Assembly: GCA_024226555.1 (NCBI GenBank)
Contig: JAAELO010000296.1
Location: forward strand, 1 to 34,131
Direction of reading: 5' to 3'
Source: Desulfobacterales bacterium
GTDB lineage: Bacteria; Desulfobacterota; Desulfobacteria; Desulfobacterales; JAAELO01
DNA: 34,131 nucleotides
The notes beneath the pieces were generated by a model. It had not been told where the DNA came from. It saw nothing but the letters and a program-made list of their open reading frames with translations, and did no database searches. Below are positions 8,382-16,409 of the stretch, one piece after another. A program made the translations under genes and the position numbers. The number at the start of each line of letters is the position of its first letter. Positions within the stretch are counted from its first letter, which is position 1.

Positions 8382-10439
8382 ATGAAAAAGAACTTTCGAT
8401 CTGTCTATGTTTTGTTTTTATCTTTATTGTTTTTAATTGTTAATTCTACTGTTTACGCTGATACAGAGCAAGATGTACTTGCAAAAATTAATGTCTCAGA
8501 AAACGTAAATCTCAGTAGTTATAACGTTCATGCATATTTGCAGGATGCTTCAGGAAAAGATTATGTTCTTGTTAAAACAACAAAAACACAGCTTTTAAAT
8601 TCAGGTAAAGCCTATGAAGTTATTGATGAAATAACAGCTTCTGAAGAAAAAAAATATATAATTGCACTTGAAAGAATTAAGGGCGCAAGAGATAAAGCTG
8701 CTGCTGGTTTCAAAGTTCTGCTTGATGATGGAAAAAATATTATATTAAAACTAACAAAAAGCGAATCTCTTAAACTCGCAAATCTTGGTTTTGAAATTGA
8801 ATGGCTTTCAGAATCCCCACTTGTTTTTAAGAGCACAGTTAGCAAAATGGCTTTATCAGCTACAAAGCTTGCAACAGCATATGATCCGACAGTTGCTGAA
8901 ATGATAGGACTTGTTGATCAAACAAAAGTTTATGATTATACCAGCAAACTTACAGGTGAAGAATCAGTAGTGATTGGAGGATCAAGCTATACAATTACAA
9001 CCAGACATACAAATTCAGGAACTCCTTTGGAAAAGGCAACGCAGTATGTTTATGAATTTATGGGTAATCTTGGATTATCAGTTAATTATCATAACTGGAC
9101 ATACTGGGGTACATCAAATCGCAATGTTATTGCTGAAAAAACCGGAACTGTTTCACCTAATGAGATTGTGTTAGTAACTGCCCACCTTGACAGCTTGCCT
9201 TCCGGATCACTTGCACCGGGTGCTGATGATAATAGCAGTGGTTCTGTTGGTTTGATGATCGCTGCAGAAATAATGAAACAATATGATTTTGAAAGAACTG
9301 TTAGATTTGTATTTTTTACCGGTGAAGAGCAAGGTTTATATGGAAGTAAAAGATATGCAGATAAAGTGGCCTCAGATAGTGATAATATTGTAGCCGTATA
9401 CAATATAGATATGATTGCATGGGACGATGTTGGTGGTCCAACCCTAAGACTTCACACAAGATCAAGTGATAACCCTGGTTATTCAGGTGATATGGTGCTT
9501 GCAAATACCTTTGTTGATGTTGTTAATAACTATAGTATGAGCTCAGTTCTTACTCCTATTATCGATTCTGATGGGGTTACTGCAAGTGATCACTCACCTT
9601 TCTGGAATAAAGGATATTCTGCAATTTTAGCCATTGAAGATGATGTAGATGATTTCTGTGATAATTACCACACAACAAATGATAAATTATCAACACTGAA
9701 TATGACCTATTATACTAATTATATAAAAGCATCTGTTGGAACAATTGCCCATCTTACAAAAGTTGCATCTGAGCCTGAGTTAACAGCAGCTTTTAGCTTT
9801 GCTGCAAATCTACTTGAAGTCACTTTTACAGGTCAAAGTACAGTTCCATCGGGTTCTACAATAGTGAGCAGGCTGTGGAATTTTGGAGATTCAAGCACAT
9901 CTTCTCTTCAAAATCCTGTTCATACATATCCATCAGCAGGTACTTATACTGTAACGCTCACAGTTGAAGACAACAATGGAAATACAAATGTAGCAACCAA
10001 AAGTATTGAGGTTAAAGCTGTTAATGAGTACTGTACTTCCAGTGGAAATAGTAATAACTATGAGTGGATTTCAGAAGTTCAAGTAGGTAGCTTTTCAAAA
10101 ACTTCAGGTGCTTCAGGATATAGTGATTTTACAACTCCAGCGATAAGTCTTTCAACTGGTAATCAAACTGTAACTCTTACACCTGGTTTTAACGGTTCTT
10201 CATATAGTGAATACTGGAAAGTATGGATAGACTTTAATAATGACGGAGATTTCGATGATTCCGGAGAAGAAGTTTTTAGTCAATCAGGAAAATCAAGCGT
10301 ATCAGGTCAAATAACTATTCCTTCCTCAATCACTGGTGAAAGAAGGATGAGAGTTTCAATGAGATATAATCAATATTCATCATCATGTGGAACTTTTGAT
10401 TATGGTGAAGTAGAAGACTATACAATAAGTATTCAATAA
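8382..10439 (+). CDS. Secreted M28 zinc aminopeptidase with PKD and GEVED domains
   Basis: This 685-residue protein starts at an ATG preceded by GAGGAG. A signal peptide ends near VYADTE, and a propeptide-like region runs to about residue 190. The M28 catalytic domain has all expected zinc ligands and catalytic acids: His268 (TAHLDS), Asp282 (GADDNSSG), Glu315-Glu316 (TGEEQG), Asp343 (NIDMIAWDD) and His404 (SDHSP). Residues about 465-545 form a PKD domain (WNFGDSSTSS, then HTYPSAGTYTVTLTV). The C-terminus is a GEVED domain (WIDFNNDGDFDD, then GEVEDYTI) with Ca-binding-like Asp/Asn repeats. It probably releases N-terminal residues from peptides outside the cell, with the accessory domains mediating substrate or surface binding. 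It is monocistronic with a strong hairpin downstream. Confidence 0.93.
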   Translation: MKKNFRSVYVLFLSLLFLIVNSTVYADTEQDVLAKINVSENVNLSSYNVHAYLQDASGKDYVLVKTTKTQLLNSGKAYEVIDEITASEEKKYIIALERIKGARDKAAAGFKVLLDDGKNIILKLTKSESLKLANLGFEIEWLSESPLVFKSTVSKMALSATKLATAYDPTVAEMIGLVDQTKVYDYTSKLTGEESVVIGGSSYTITTRHTNSGTPLEKATQYVYEFMGNLGLSVNYHNWTYWGTSNRNVIAEKTGTVSPNEIVLVTAHLDSLPSGSLAPGADDNSSGSVGLMIAAEIMKQYDFERTVRFVFFTGEEQGLYGSKRYADKVASDSDNIVAVYNIDMIAWDDVGGPTLRLHTRSSDNPGYSGDMVLANTFVDVVNNYSMSSVLTPIIDSDGVTASDHSPFWNKGYSAILAIEDDVDDFCDNYHTTNDKLSTLNMTYYTNYIKASVGTIAHLTKVASEPELTAAFSFAANLLEVTFTGQSTVPSGSTIVSRLWNFGDSSTSSLQNPVHTYPSAGTYTVTLTVEDNNGNTNVATKSIEVKAVNEYCTSSGNSNNYEWISEVQVGSFSKTSGASGYSDFTTPAISLSTGNQTVTLTPGFNGSSYSEYWKVWIDFNNDGDFDDSGEEVFSQSGKSSVSGQITIPSSITGERRMRVSMRYNQYSSSCGTFDYGEVEDYTISIQ

Positions 10440-10457
10440 AAATGTTTGAGTATTAAA

Positions 10458-10492
10458 TTATTCCGGGATACGATTTTTGTGTTCCGGAATAA
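10458..10492. terminator. Long hairpin after the M28 peptidase gene
   Basis: TTATTCCGG and CCGGAATAA pair perfectly, and the inner bases extend the stem with G-U pairs to about 15 bp. No long T-tract follows on the plus strand, so termination is less certain. It could also serve the convergent solute-binding pseudogene. Confidence 0.5.
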
Positions 10493-10523
10493 AATCAACC
10501 CGTTGTTTTTTGTTATGTCTTGA
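10489..10523 (+). mobile_element. Internal fragment of the MITE family
   Basis: Starting inside the hairpin above, AAAATCAACCCGTTGTTT and TTGTTATGTCTTG match the interior of the first copy in the window (near 71-102) with two changes. Neither terminal repeat is present. Confidence 0.55.
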
Positions 10524-10594
10524 TCAATCTGATATATTGATAATCGGTTCTTGAGGCTTGAATGTATTTTATGTTCTTCATAAATTATTTTAGT

Positions 10595-11416
10595 TTATTC
10601 TTTAAAAGCATCCATAATTCTATCTATTTCTCCTGATTTGGTCATTTTATAAACTGTCGCATCAAAACTCTTTCGAAATTTATAAGCATACTGGTGCTTC
10701 CCATTTTTAATTGCAATCTCAGAATAACCTATATATACGGGATCAGTTCCAATAATTGCCCCTATCTTAAATTTTGTATGAAACTTTTTTTTATAAATAC
10801 CTTTAAATGCATTGTAAATACCTGCTTTTTTCATGCGATTTATCTCATAATCAAACGCTCTGCTTTCCATCATAATACAATCACATCTTTTTATTAATAA
10901 CCTACGGATGATTTTTTCCGAACCTTTCAACTCAAATAATTAATCTTACCATCCTTAACCAGAGATCTGAATTTATCACCACCCCATCCATCAAAACCAG
11001 CTACATTACTGATATTTAATCCTTTATAATCCTCAGGCCAATTAGGTTTCGGCTTTTTTAATATATTTTCATTACACACAGCTACAATTGTCTCTGTATA
11101 AAAAGGGAGAGAATATGGATAAAGATAAGGCCAATCATGCCCATGAAAAAAAGCCGGTGCCAAACCGAATCCGTTTCCATGCTCCATCATATATCTACCT
11201 CGTTTCCAGGGAACAGGTGTCATCTTAACTTTAAATCCATCCATTTTTTTGAAAACGGCTTTAAGCACATCGATATACATCCCTTTTGCTTTACCATCCT
11301 CCGCATAACTAAATGGCATATAAGCATCATCAACATAAATATTTACTTCTATATCATTCCCAAATGCATTAAGAGGAAGGAGCATTAAAAAACAGGACAA
11401 TCACTTGAATTTTCAT
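10595..11416 (-). pseudogene. Frameshifted family-3 extracellular solute-binding protein
   Basis: Two adjacent frames together make one periplasmic binding protein (SBP_bac_3 type). The N-terminal half reads from a signal-peptide remnant ending LPLNAFGND through VDDAYMPFSY and PVPWKRGRYMM. The C-terminal half resumes at KGSEKIIRRLL and ends IDRIMDAFKE. A one-base shift near 10933-10943 joins them. A second shift near 11401 separates ATG AAA ATT (preceded by AAGGAG) from the rest of the signal peptide. With two lesions the gene is probably dead, unless these are sequencing errors. No permease or ATPase genes are nearby, so even an intact product would be an orphan binding protein. Two related genes follow at 11.8 and 14.1 kb. 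Confidence 0.75.
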
Positions 11417-11461
11417 TTTTTCTACTCCTTTATAAAAAGGCCACATAACTAAACCAATTGA

Positions 11462-11592
11462 AGGGAATCTCTAATAACTGTTCTTTTGGCAAAATACTTT
11501 GTTATTTCCAAAAAAAACTGTAATAAAATCGGCTCGTTATTTTTTGAAATGCCTTGTATTTTATCCAAAATTCTAATTATTAGAGGTTCCCT
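11462..11592 (+). mobile_element. MITE-like element, full length 131 bp
   Basis: AGGGAATCTCTAATAA and TTATTAGAGGTTCCCT differ at one pair. The interior is very close to that of the copy near 14.0 kb and has the same length. It lies 45 bp upstream of the solute-binding pseudogene start, where its promoter would be. Confidence 0.88.
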
Positions 11593-11826
11593 GAAATGTT
11601 AAATGCTTAAAATAAAAGGTCGCAAGGTTTACTCACCTTCTGCATAATCTGAACGAAAAGAGCTTATGGCTATATTGAATTTCTAATCTTCATCTTCATT
11701 TTCAGGTTTTTTTTACACCACATTTTCCTTGAATAGAAACATGTAGGAATTTTGATATTTTTGAATCATTAATGAATAGCGGATAATCGTTAGAATTTAA
11801 AGCTTTTGTCCAGTTTTCCGTTTCCA

Positions 11827-12658
11827 TTATTTACTATCATATTTAGTTTTTTTAAAAAAAGGTTTGTAGCTCGGAGTTGAATAATTAGGTTGAAATCCAT
11901 ATTTTTTATATATGAGCTTAGCTGCTTCAGACTGGCTGAACTCCAATATTTTGTTGTGAAAAATCTCTAATTTTAGTTTTGAATTTGGAATGTTTCTTCT
12001 GATACATGTGACAATAGGTATTTTGGCTAAAGGGTACTCACGATATTTAAATGATAATTTAGCTTTTTGAAGTTCACTTCCTGTTCGGGCCCAGAAATCT
12101 ATAATATATGAATCCCTTTGTTTCATAAACATTCGCACTAATAACTTCGGCAGTGATGTCCCCTCTAATTTATTTCCTTTAGGAATGATGGACTGAAAAA
12201 AAAATAAACTTTCTTTTGGAACTAAAATAAATTTTCCTTTTAAGTCCTTTTTATAATCAGTTAGCTCCAACTCTTTATCAATATTCTGAAATAGTGTTGG
12301 TTGAACAGTAATTATTGGTTCACATGTACAAAGCATAGTTTCTTCATATTTTTCAGCAATATAATTAACAATTGCAAACAGGTCGATTTTTCCATCCTTT
12401 ATTAATTCAAATATTCGTGATGGAGGATATGAATCATAAGTCAATTTGAATCCCAAATAAGGTTTTATTTTATCAATAATTTCTAAATTAATTCCAGGGT
12501 TATCTGGTGTAGATAGCTCTTTGTTAATACTGGTAAGGAGGAAAGTGCATATAAGCGTATTCCAGTTCCGTAGCTACGATGGAATTTGTTAACACCATTA
12601 TCAGCATAATGACAGGAAACAGCTTTCTTCTATTTGATTTTAAAAAAAACAGATGCAT
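11827..12658 (-). pseudogene. Second frameshifted family-3 solute-binding protein
   Basis: The upstream part starts at an ATG after AGGAAG. It encodes a basic N-terminus, a hydrophobic signal segment (about LFPVIMLIMVLTNSIVA) and the typical first strand AYMHFPPYQY, then hits TAA near 12525. In another frame the coding continues at once with NKELSTPDNPGINLEIID and runs uninterrupted to the stop, including the expected ligand-cleft region and a Tyr-rich C-terminus. A single-base indel around 12524-12530 explains the break, and restoring it gives a protein of about 276 residues. The downstream 209-residue frame alone lacks signal peptide and first strand, so it could not act as a binding protein. 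Like its neighbours it has no transporter partner. Confidence 0.75.
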
Positions 12659-12811
12659 TTTTTCTTCCTAACGTTATCCGTCATATGAGGCGTTGGCAGG
12701 TCGTTAATGCTCCCCATATTGCTATAACAAACCAAATAGAAGGTTTCTATTCGGTTTTAGTTATATAACAGATGGTAAAATAAAGGTACATAGGCACCAT
12801 CAACGGTATTA

Positions 12812-13150
12812 TTATTTTGACACATCAACGACACCAAGTTGGTTAACACCCCACTGGTGCATCATTTCAAGGATCGGAAACGCACTTTTACCAATATCAG
12901 TCAGTGTATATTCCACACGGGGTGGAACTTCCGGGTAAACTTTCCTGAGTATCAATCCATCTCGCTCAAGCTCTTTGAGTTGCTGGGTCAGCATCTTCTG
13001 GCTAACACCGGGGACAACCCTCTCCAGTTCCTTGTAACGTTTGGTTCCATCATTAAGATGCCACAACATAAGGCATTTCCATTTGCCGCTTAGTACATCC
13101 ATTGCAACCTCAACCGGACAATGATATTCCCGGCCATTCCATTCAATCAT
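12812..13150 (-). CDS. HxlR-family winged-helix regulator
   Basis: This 112-residue protein starts at an ATG preceded by GGAGGAG. It has the HxlR layout: a short N-terminus with a conserved Cys11 (YHCPVEVAMDVLSGKWK), the winged helix (YKELERVVPGVSQKMLTQQLKELERDGLI) and a wing with VEYTLTDIG. Members such as HypR and YodB sense electrophiles or oxidants through a cysteine in this same N-terminal position, so a redox or electrophile role is plausible but inferred. It diverges from the VOC-family gene, and the shared intergenic region holds overlapping CGAAC/GTTCG repeats. It likely regulates that gene and itself. Confidence 0.9.
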   Translation of the reverse strand: MIEWNGREYHCPVEVAMDVLSGKWKCLMLWHLNDGTKRYKELERVVPGVSQKMLTQQLKELERDGLILRKVYPEVPPRVEYTLTDIGKSAFPILEMMHQWGVNQLGVVDVSK

Positions 13151-13201
13151 TAAAACTCCTCCAAAAAAAAATATCCAGTTCCCTACTGTTTGACGACAAT
13201 G

Positions 13202-13225
13202 CGAACAAATTGGTTCGTGTCGAAC
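13202..13225. promoter_or_regulatory. Overlapping CGAAC/GTTCG inverted repeats, probable HxlR operator
   Basis: CGAAC-N6-GTTCG-N3-CGAAC gives two overlapping dyads in the divergent intergenic region. A further CGAAC lies at 13281, inside a GTAAT-N9-ATTAC dyad (13274-13292) that overlaps the -10 of the VOC promoter. Confidence 0.5.
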
Positions 13226-13251
13226 AAAAAGGTGCCTTCTTGCGCCTCATT

Positions 13252-13280
13252 TTGAATGATTTATCTTCAAATTGTAATAT
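13252..13280 (+). promoter_or_regulatory. Predicted promoter of the VOC gene
   Basis: TTGAAT, 17 bases, then TAATAT is a good sigma-70-type match. It ends about 45 bp before the start codon. The dyad over the -10 suggests repression by the divergent regulator. Confidence 0.6.
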
Positions 13281-13326
13281 CGAACGCATTACCAAACATT
13301 AAACTATTTTATTAAGGAGTACAACA

Positions 13327-13824
13327 ATGACATACCCAAGAACTTTTTCACATATAGGATTATCCGTTACAAATCTGGAGCAGGCCGTGGATTTCTATAC
13401 AAAGGTGCTTGGCTGGTACATGATTATGGAACCAACCGAGATTGTTGCTGACGAATCTGCCATAGGTGTGATGTGCAACGATGTATTTGGCGAAGGCTGG
13501 GGCAGTTTCAGAATTGCCCACATGTCCACAGGTGACAAGATCGGTGTGGAAATTTTTGAATTCAAAAATGCCGAGAAAAGGAAAAACAACTTTGAATACT
13601 GGAAAACCGGTGTTTTTCATTTTTGCGTACAAGACCCTGATGTTGAAGGTCTGGCAGCTAAAATAGTTGCGAACGGTGGAAAACAACGAATGCCTGTGCG
13701 TGAATACTATCCGAATGAAAAGCCTTATCGAATGGTGTACTGCGAAGATCCCTTCGGAAACCTCATTGAAATTTACTCCCACAGCTACGAATTGACTTAC
13801 TCAGCAGGTGCATATCAGGAATAG
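13327..13824 (+). CDS. Glyoxalase/VOC-superfamily protein
   Basis: This 165-residue protein starts at an ATG with AAGGAG seven bases upstream. It contains two beta-alpha-beta-beta-beta modules of the vicinal oxygen chelate fold. Candidate metal ligands are His in FSHIGLSV near residue 8, His in VFHFCVQD near residue 98 and Glu in NLIEIYS near residue 150. The fold includes glyoxalases, dioxygenases and antibiotic- or electrophile-modifying enzymes, and the reaction cannot be told from sequence. The divergent HxlR regulator with an N-terminal cysteine suggests induction by a reactive metabolite. It is monocistronic with its own terminator. Confidence 0.88.
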   Translation: MTYPRTFSHIGLSVTNLEQAVDFYTKVLGWYMIMEPTEIVADESAIGVMCNDVFGEGWGSFRIAHMSTGDKIGVEIFEFKNAEKRKNNFEYWKTGVFHFCVQDPDVEGLAAKIVANGGKQRMPVREYYPNEKPYRMVYCEDPFGNLIEIYSHSYELTYSAGAYQE

Positions 13825-13842
13825 GTTTGAGCATAAAGATAT

Positions 13843-13876
13843 AAGGCTCGCAATTTATGTGGGTCTTTGTTTTATT
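13843..13876 (+). terminator. Rho-independent terminator of the VOC gene
   Basis: AAGGCTCGC pairs with GTGGGTCTT (nine pairs, four of them G-U) around a 7-nt AT-rich loop, followed by TTTGTTTT-like sequence. It begins about 20 bp after the stop. Confidence 0.6.
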
Positions 13877-13906
13877 TCTCGAAGAATTTTCCTTTGTTCA
13901 ATACCT

Positions 13907-13943
13907 TGTCAGGTTTCGCTTCGCTCTACCCAGACCTACAACT
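13907..13943. repeat. Dispersed palindromic repeat, copy 1
   Basis: The core TCAGGTTTCGCTTCGCTCT, then ACC and GACCTACAACT, recurs at 16286-16321 with a small indel. It is GC-richer than its surroundings and can fold (GTC-GGT against ACC-GAC). It looks like a REP-type intergenic repeat. Confidence 0.65.
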
Positions 13944-13953
13944 GATTTATTGA

Positions 13954-14084
13954 AGGGAACCTCTAATAACTGCTCTTTTTGCGAAATACTTCGTTATTAC
14001 CAAAAAAAACTGTTGTAAAATAAGCTCGTTATTTTTGGTCATGCCTTGTATTTCATCAAAAATTCTAATTATTAGAGGTTCCCT
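13954..14084 (+). mobile_element. MITE-like element, full length 131 bp, perfect 16-bp terminal repeats
   Basis: AGGGAACCTCTAATAA and TTATTAGAGGTTCCCT are exact complements. The interior holds two direct CGTTATT motifs and an A-tract. It starts 11 bp after a dispersed repeat and ends 36 bp from the stop of the solute-binding gene on the other strand. It is the best type copy of the family here. Confidence 0.9.
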
Positions 14085-14120
14085 GAAACCATTTATTTCA
14101 TTTGTAAATGATTGATAGTA

Positions 14121-14849
14121 TCATTTCATCCAATTACTCAGAATTCTATCAAAAGTTCCGTCTTTCCTGATTTCATTCAATGCTTTCTGCCATCTTTCTA
14201 TGGTCAGATCATCAGTCTGTCTGGAAAAAGCTATATATTTGGGTTGTTTCTTAATAGTATAAATAGCCTTCATTTTCTTACGATCAACCCCCAGTAATCT
14301 GGCGTTATAAATTCCTACTATATCAACAGTTGCCCAAAGATCAATACGACCTGCCATAAGTTTTAAAGGGTTACTTTTTTCACTGCCTGCAACTGAATCA
14401 ATATTGGTAAAACCCTCTTTAATGAGAAATTTCTCTGAGGAGTAACCTTGTACAGTACCTATCCTTAATTTTTTTGCTTCTTCCATCCTGTTTATCTTTA
14501 TAAAAGAATTTTTTTTAGCAAAAAATACCAACGATGAAATAGTTATAGGCCCCACCCATTTGAACAGTTCTTCACGTGCCTTGGTGCGTGTTACTGTAAA
14601 CAGGATGATATCAGGTCTGTCCGAAAGATATTTGTAAGCTCTTTTCCAGGGTAATGAACTGATATTATTGTAAACACCGATACGTTGCATAATCTCAGAA
14701 ACTATTTCAGTGGCAAAACCTGTCACTTTTCCGTCTTTAGTGTAACAAAAAGGAGGGTATTCTGAAATATAAACATTTTGAGCCAAAGCACCGTTACTTA
14801 AAATTATACAACAACTTAATAAAAATATAAAAACAATCTTTTTATTCAT
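14121..14849 (-). CDS. Family-3 extracellular solute-binding protein (orphan)
   Basis: The protein has 242 residues from the ATG that follows GAAGGGA. A signal peptide (MNKKIVFIFLL to about NGALAQ) is followed by a single SBP_bac_3 domain: strand YISEYPPFCY, SLPWKRAYKYL, hinge GTVQGYSSEKFL, SGRIDL-like AGRIDLWATVD and C-terminal NEIRKDGTFDRILSNWM. Proteins of this fold bind amino acids or similar small solutes in the periplasm. There is no permease, ATPase or sensor kinase next to it. It is the only intact one of three related genes in this stretch; a conventional ABC role would require a partner encoded elsewhere. An upstream ATG at 14882 would add eleven residues before the signal peptide and is unlikely. 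Confidence 0.88.
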   Translation of the reverse strand: MNKKIVFIFLLSCCIILSNGALAQNVYISEYPPFCYTKDGKVTGFATEIVSEIMQRIGVYNNISSLPWKRAYKYLSDRPDIILFTVTRTKAREELFKWVGPITISSLVFFAKKNSFIKINRMEEAKKLRIGTVQGYSSEKFLIKEGFTNIDSVAGSEKSNPLKLMAGRIDLWATVDIVGIYNARLLGVDRKKMKAIYTIKKQPKYIAFSRQTDDLTIERWQKALNEIRKDGTFDRILSNWMK

Positions 14850-15066
14850 ATCATAATCCCTTCTCAAGAAGATTGGGTGCATTTTTTGAACTGTCCGATA
14901 ATGAGGGCTGAATAAACTGGTGTGATTCGATTATTCTATTTTATTATAAAATCATTAATTAAACAATAATCTGAAATTATTTTCTTTTTTATAGTGAGTT
15001 AGAAAAAGGTTCAAATACCATTGGTCAATAATGTCAAATCTATGGCATGCATCTTTAAATCTATAT

Positions 15067-15408
15067 CTATTCATAAACAATAGATTTTTTAAGATTTTTT
15101 TCTCTGGTATTTTCGCTGATTTTATACAGGTAAATCTGGTCTGGTTTTTTCATATCCAGTTCAGGATTATTTTTACAGCCGATTTGTGTCAGGTATTGTT
15201 TAATAAAGTTTATTTGATGTAATGTAGATCTTTCACTTAAAATCCATCCTATCTCTTCAATATCCACATTGTGTATGTTCAGAAAGCTGTGTTTAGGATC
15301 ATTTGTAAGGCCTACATACCACTGGCTATTACTTCCTCCAAATATTCTCATGCAGCTTATGAATGAACTTACATTACTGATCAGGTCTGGTTTTGAATAT
15401 ACATACAT
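15067..15408 (-). CDS. Small orphan protein resembling a GIY-YIG-like domain
   Basis: This 113-residue protein starts at an ATG ten bases after GGGAG. The central part reads QWYVGLTNDPKHSFLNIHNV, then W, a helix with INFIKQYLTQIGC, and finally DQIYLYKIS. The order Y-V-G-L-T, a downstream His-Asn, a helix and a final Y-x-Y-K strand recalls GIY-YIG nuclease-like proteins. The usual second GIY-type Tyr and the catalytic Arg are not clearly present, so activity is doubtful. It stands alone, with no restriction or mobile gene beside it. The family call is tentative; the coding status is fairly likely. Confidence 0.45.
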   Translation of the reverse strand: MYVYSKPDLISNVSSFISCMRIFGGSNSQWYVGLTNDPKHSFLNIHNVDIEEIGWILSERSTLHQINFIKQYLTQIGCKNNPELDMKKPDQIYLYKISENTREKNLKKSIVYE

Positions 15409-15505
15409 GTTTGATTAACTCCCAATAGTTGTATCAATAAAAAATAAGATTTTTATTTAAGAAGCAGCCCCTACAAAGAAACAAAAAAACCAATTATTAG
15501 AAAAA

Positions 15506-15536
15506 AGGTATGGGAGGGGACAGCTTCATCTCATAC
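15506..15536 (+). other. Stable hairpin in non-coding DNA
   Basis: GGTATGGGA pairs with TCTCATACC (nine pairs, one G-U on the plus-strand RNA) around a 13-base loop. It lies about 60 bp upstream of a plus-strand terminator, with no plus-strand gene in front of it. Confidence 0.5.
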
Positions 15537-15597
15537 CTTCAACGCCTCTTTCATATGTAGTTAAGTGTACTTCTCTTTCACGCGCAAAACTGGTGTC

Positions 15598-15630
15598 TAA
15601 CTGAAGAAAATCTTCAGTTACTGTTTTTTT
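15598..15630 (+). terminator. Strong plus-strand intrinsic terminator without an obvious gene
   Basis: TAACTGAAGA and TCTTCAGTTA form a perfect 10-bp stem with an AAA loop, followed by CTG and seven T. The next gene upstream is on the minus strand, so the terminated transcript would start in the 15.4-15.5 kb gap and may be a small non-coding RNA. Confidence 0.65.
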
Positions 15631-15733
15631 CTTAAAAAATCTTAGAAAAATATTTTTATGACATAAAAAACGGAAGTATTTTTATGTAGACATAAATACT
15701 AAAGTTTATTTATGCAGACCCGGTTCAATTCAC

Positions 15734-15916
15734 TCAACAATCAAGTATGAACGTTGTAATAAACTTGTAAGGCTTACAAACAGGTTCCAAATTTGCAACA
15801 CCTTTTAAGCGAACGTTCTGTCTTGATTTTATTGTGTTTGAGTGAAAAAACTGCCCCGGCGTGTGAAAGAGGCGTTGACGGAATGGATAGGTTTCTGTAA
15901 AAAAGATTACAGGCAT
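15734..15916 (-). CDS. Possible 60-residue protein with good ribosome-binding site
   Basis: AAGGAG lies eight bases before the ATG, which is the main support. The product begins MPVIFFTETYPFRQRLF and shows no domain I know. It overlaps a GC-richer, hairpin-rich island, and its QRLFH-coding DNA is repeated in inverted orientation at 15538-15552, so it may be part of a decayed repeat element rather than a gene. Confidence 0.22.
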   Translation of the reverse strand: MPVIFFTETYPFRQRLFHTPGQFFHSNTIKSRQNVRLKGVANLEPVCKPYKFITTFILDC

Positions 15917-15990
15917 TTGTTTTTCTCCTTGTATGAGAAAGATTCTTGTTCAGAGCCAATGTGGGAGTCTCACCTTCCATGTTGGCTCGC
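15776..15990. other. Structured GC-richer island in AT-rich DNA
   Basis: The stretch contains CTGTAA/TTACAG (15895-15912) and a long hairpin at 15953-15988 where GAGCCAA pairs with TTGGCTC. On the plus strand the latter extends inward by G-U pairs to about 15 bp. The 15-mer TGAAAGAGGCGTTGA (15864-15878) is the exact complement of 15538-15552. It is probably a mobile-element remnant or RNA; no protein is convincing. Confidence 0.45.
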
Positions 15991-16285
15991 GAGTACATCT
16001 GATTTAATACAAACATATTTAACATCTAATATAATCTTTAATTACTTTAAACATAGTCTTTTTATATTTCAAGGGAAAAATCATTTATTTTTTAAAAGTT
16101 TGATTAAACCTCTGTGAATTTTGTTTTTTTGATTAATTTTCAGGAATGAGTCTTGAATAAAAAACCGATCATTTATATCTGAGAATCCCAACTCAAAAAT
16201 AATACAAAATGAAAACATTGTGTTATTTTTTCAGGGAATGACTCGTAGTTATGGTCAGAAAAAGACCTGTATTTGTTGGTTTTTT

Positions 16286-16321
16286 TGTCAGGTTTCGCTT
16301 CGCTCTACCGGACCTACAACT
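16286..16321. repeat. Dispersed palindromic repeat, copy 2
   Basis: This copy shares TCAGGTTTCGCTTCGCTCT and GACCTACAACT with the copy at 13907-13943. It lies in a gap of about 1 kb with few coding signals, and is preceded and followed by T-runs. Confidence 0.65.
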
Positions 16322-16389
16322 ATATTTTTTATAAATAGACCTGTAATTAAAAATATAGTCATTGGTAAAATGAAAATGGGCTGTGATTT

Positions 16390-16409
16390 TTAAAAAGCAT
16401 GGTTATGCT
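16390..16409 (-). terminator. Short terminator of the GNAT gene
   Basis: On the minus strand AGCAT-AACC-ATGCT is followed by TTTTTA, 4 bp after the stop codon. The stem is only five pairs. Confidence 0.55.

Noticed and set aside
11702-11827. A 41-codon frame overlapping the second solute-binding pseudogene stop (TAATG)
   Set aside because: The stop-start overlap is suggestive, but the product matches nothing I know, its upstream gene is broken, and no separate ribosome-binding site is seen.
12661-12730. CCTAACG and nearby dyads, considered as an integron attC site
   Set aside because: The R and L boxes do not fit the attC consensus, and there is no integrase or cassette array.
15000-15030. 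GGTTCAAATACC, resembling a tRNA T-loop
   Set aside because: No acceptor, D or anticodon arm can be built from the flanking sequence.
15953-15988. Hairpin beginning GAGCC, considered as group II intron domain V
   Set aside because: The lower stem looks similar on the minus strand, but the upper stem does not pair there. Pairing is continuous only on the plus strand, and no intron domains or reverse transcriptase are nearby.
15774-16117. Overlapping frames of 83 and 91 codons on opposite strands in the structured island
   Set aside because: Both lack ribosome-binding sites and overlap hairpins and each other. They look like chance frames in GC-richer DNA.
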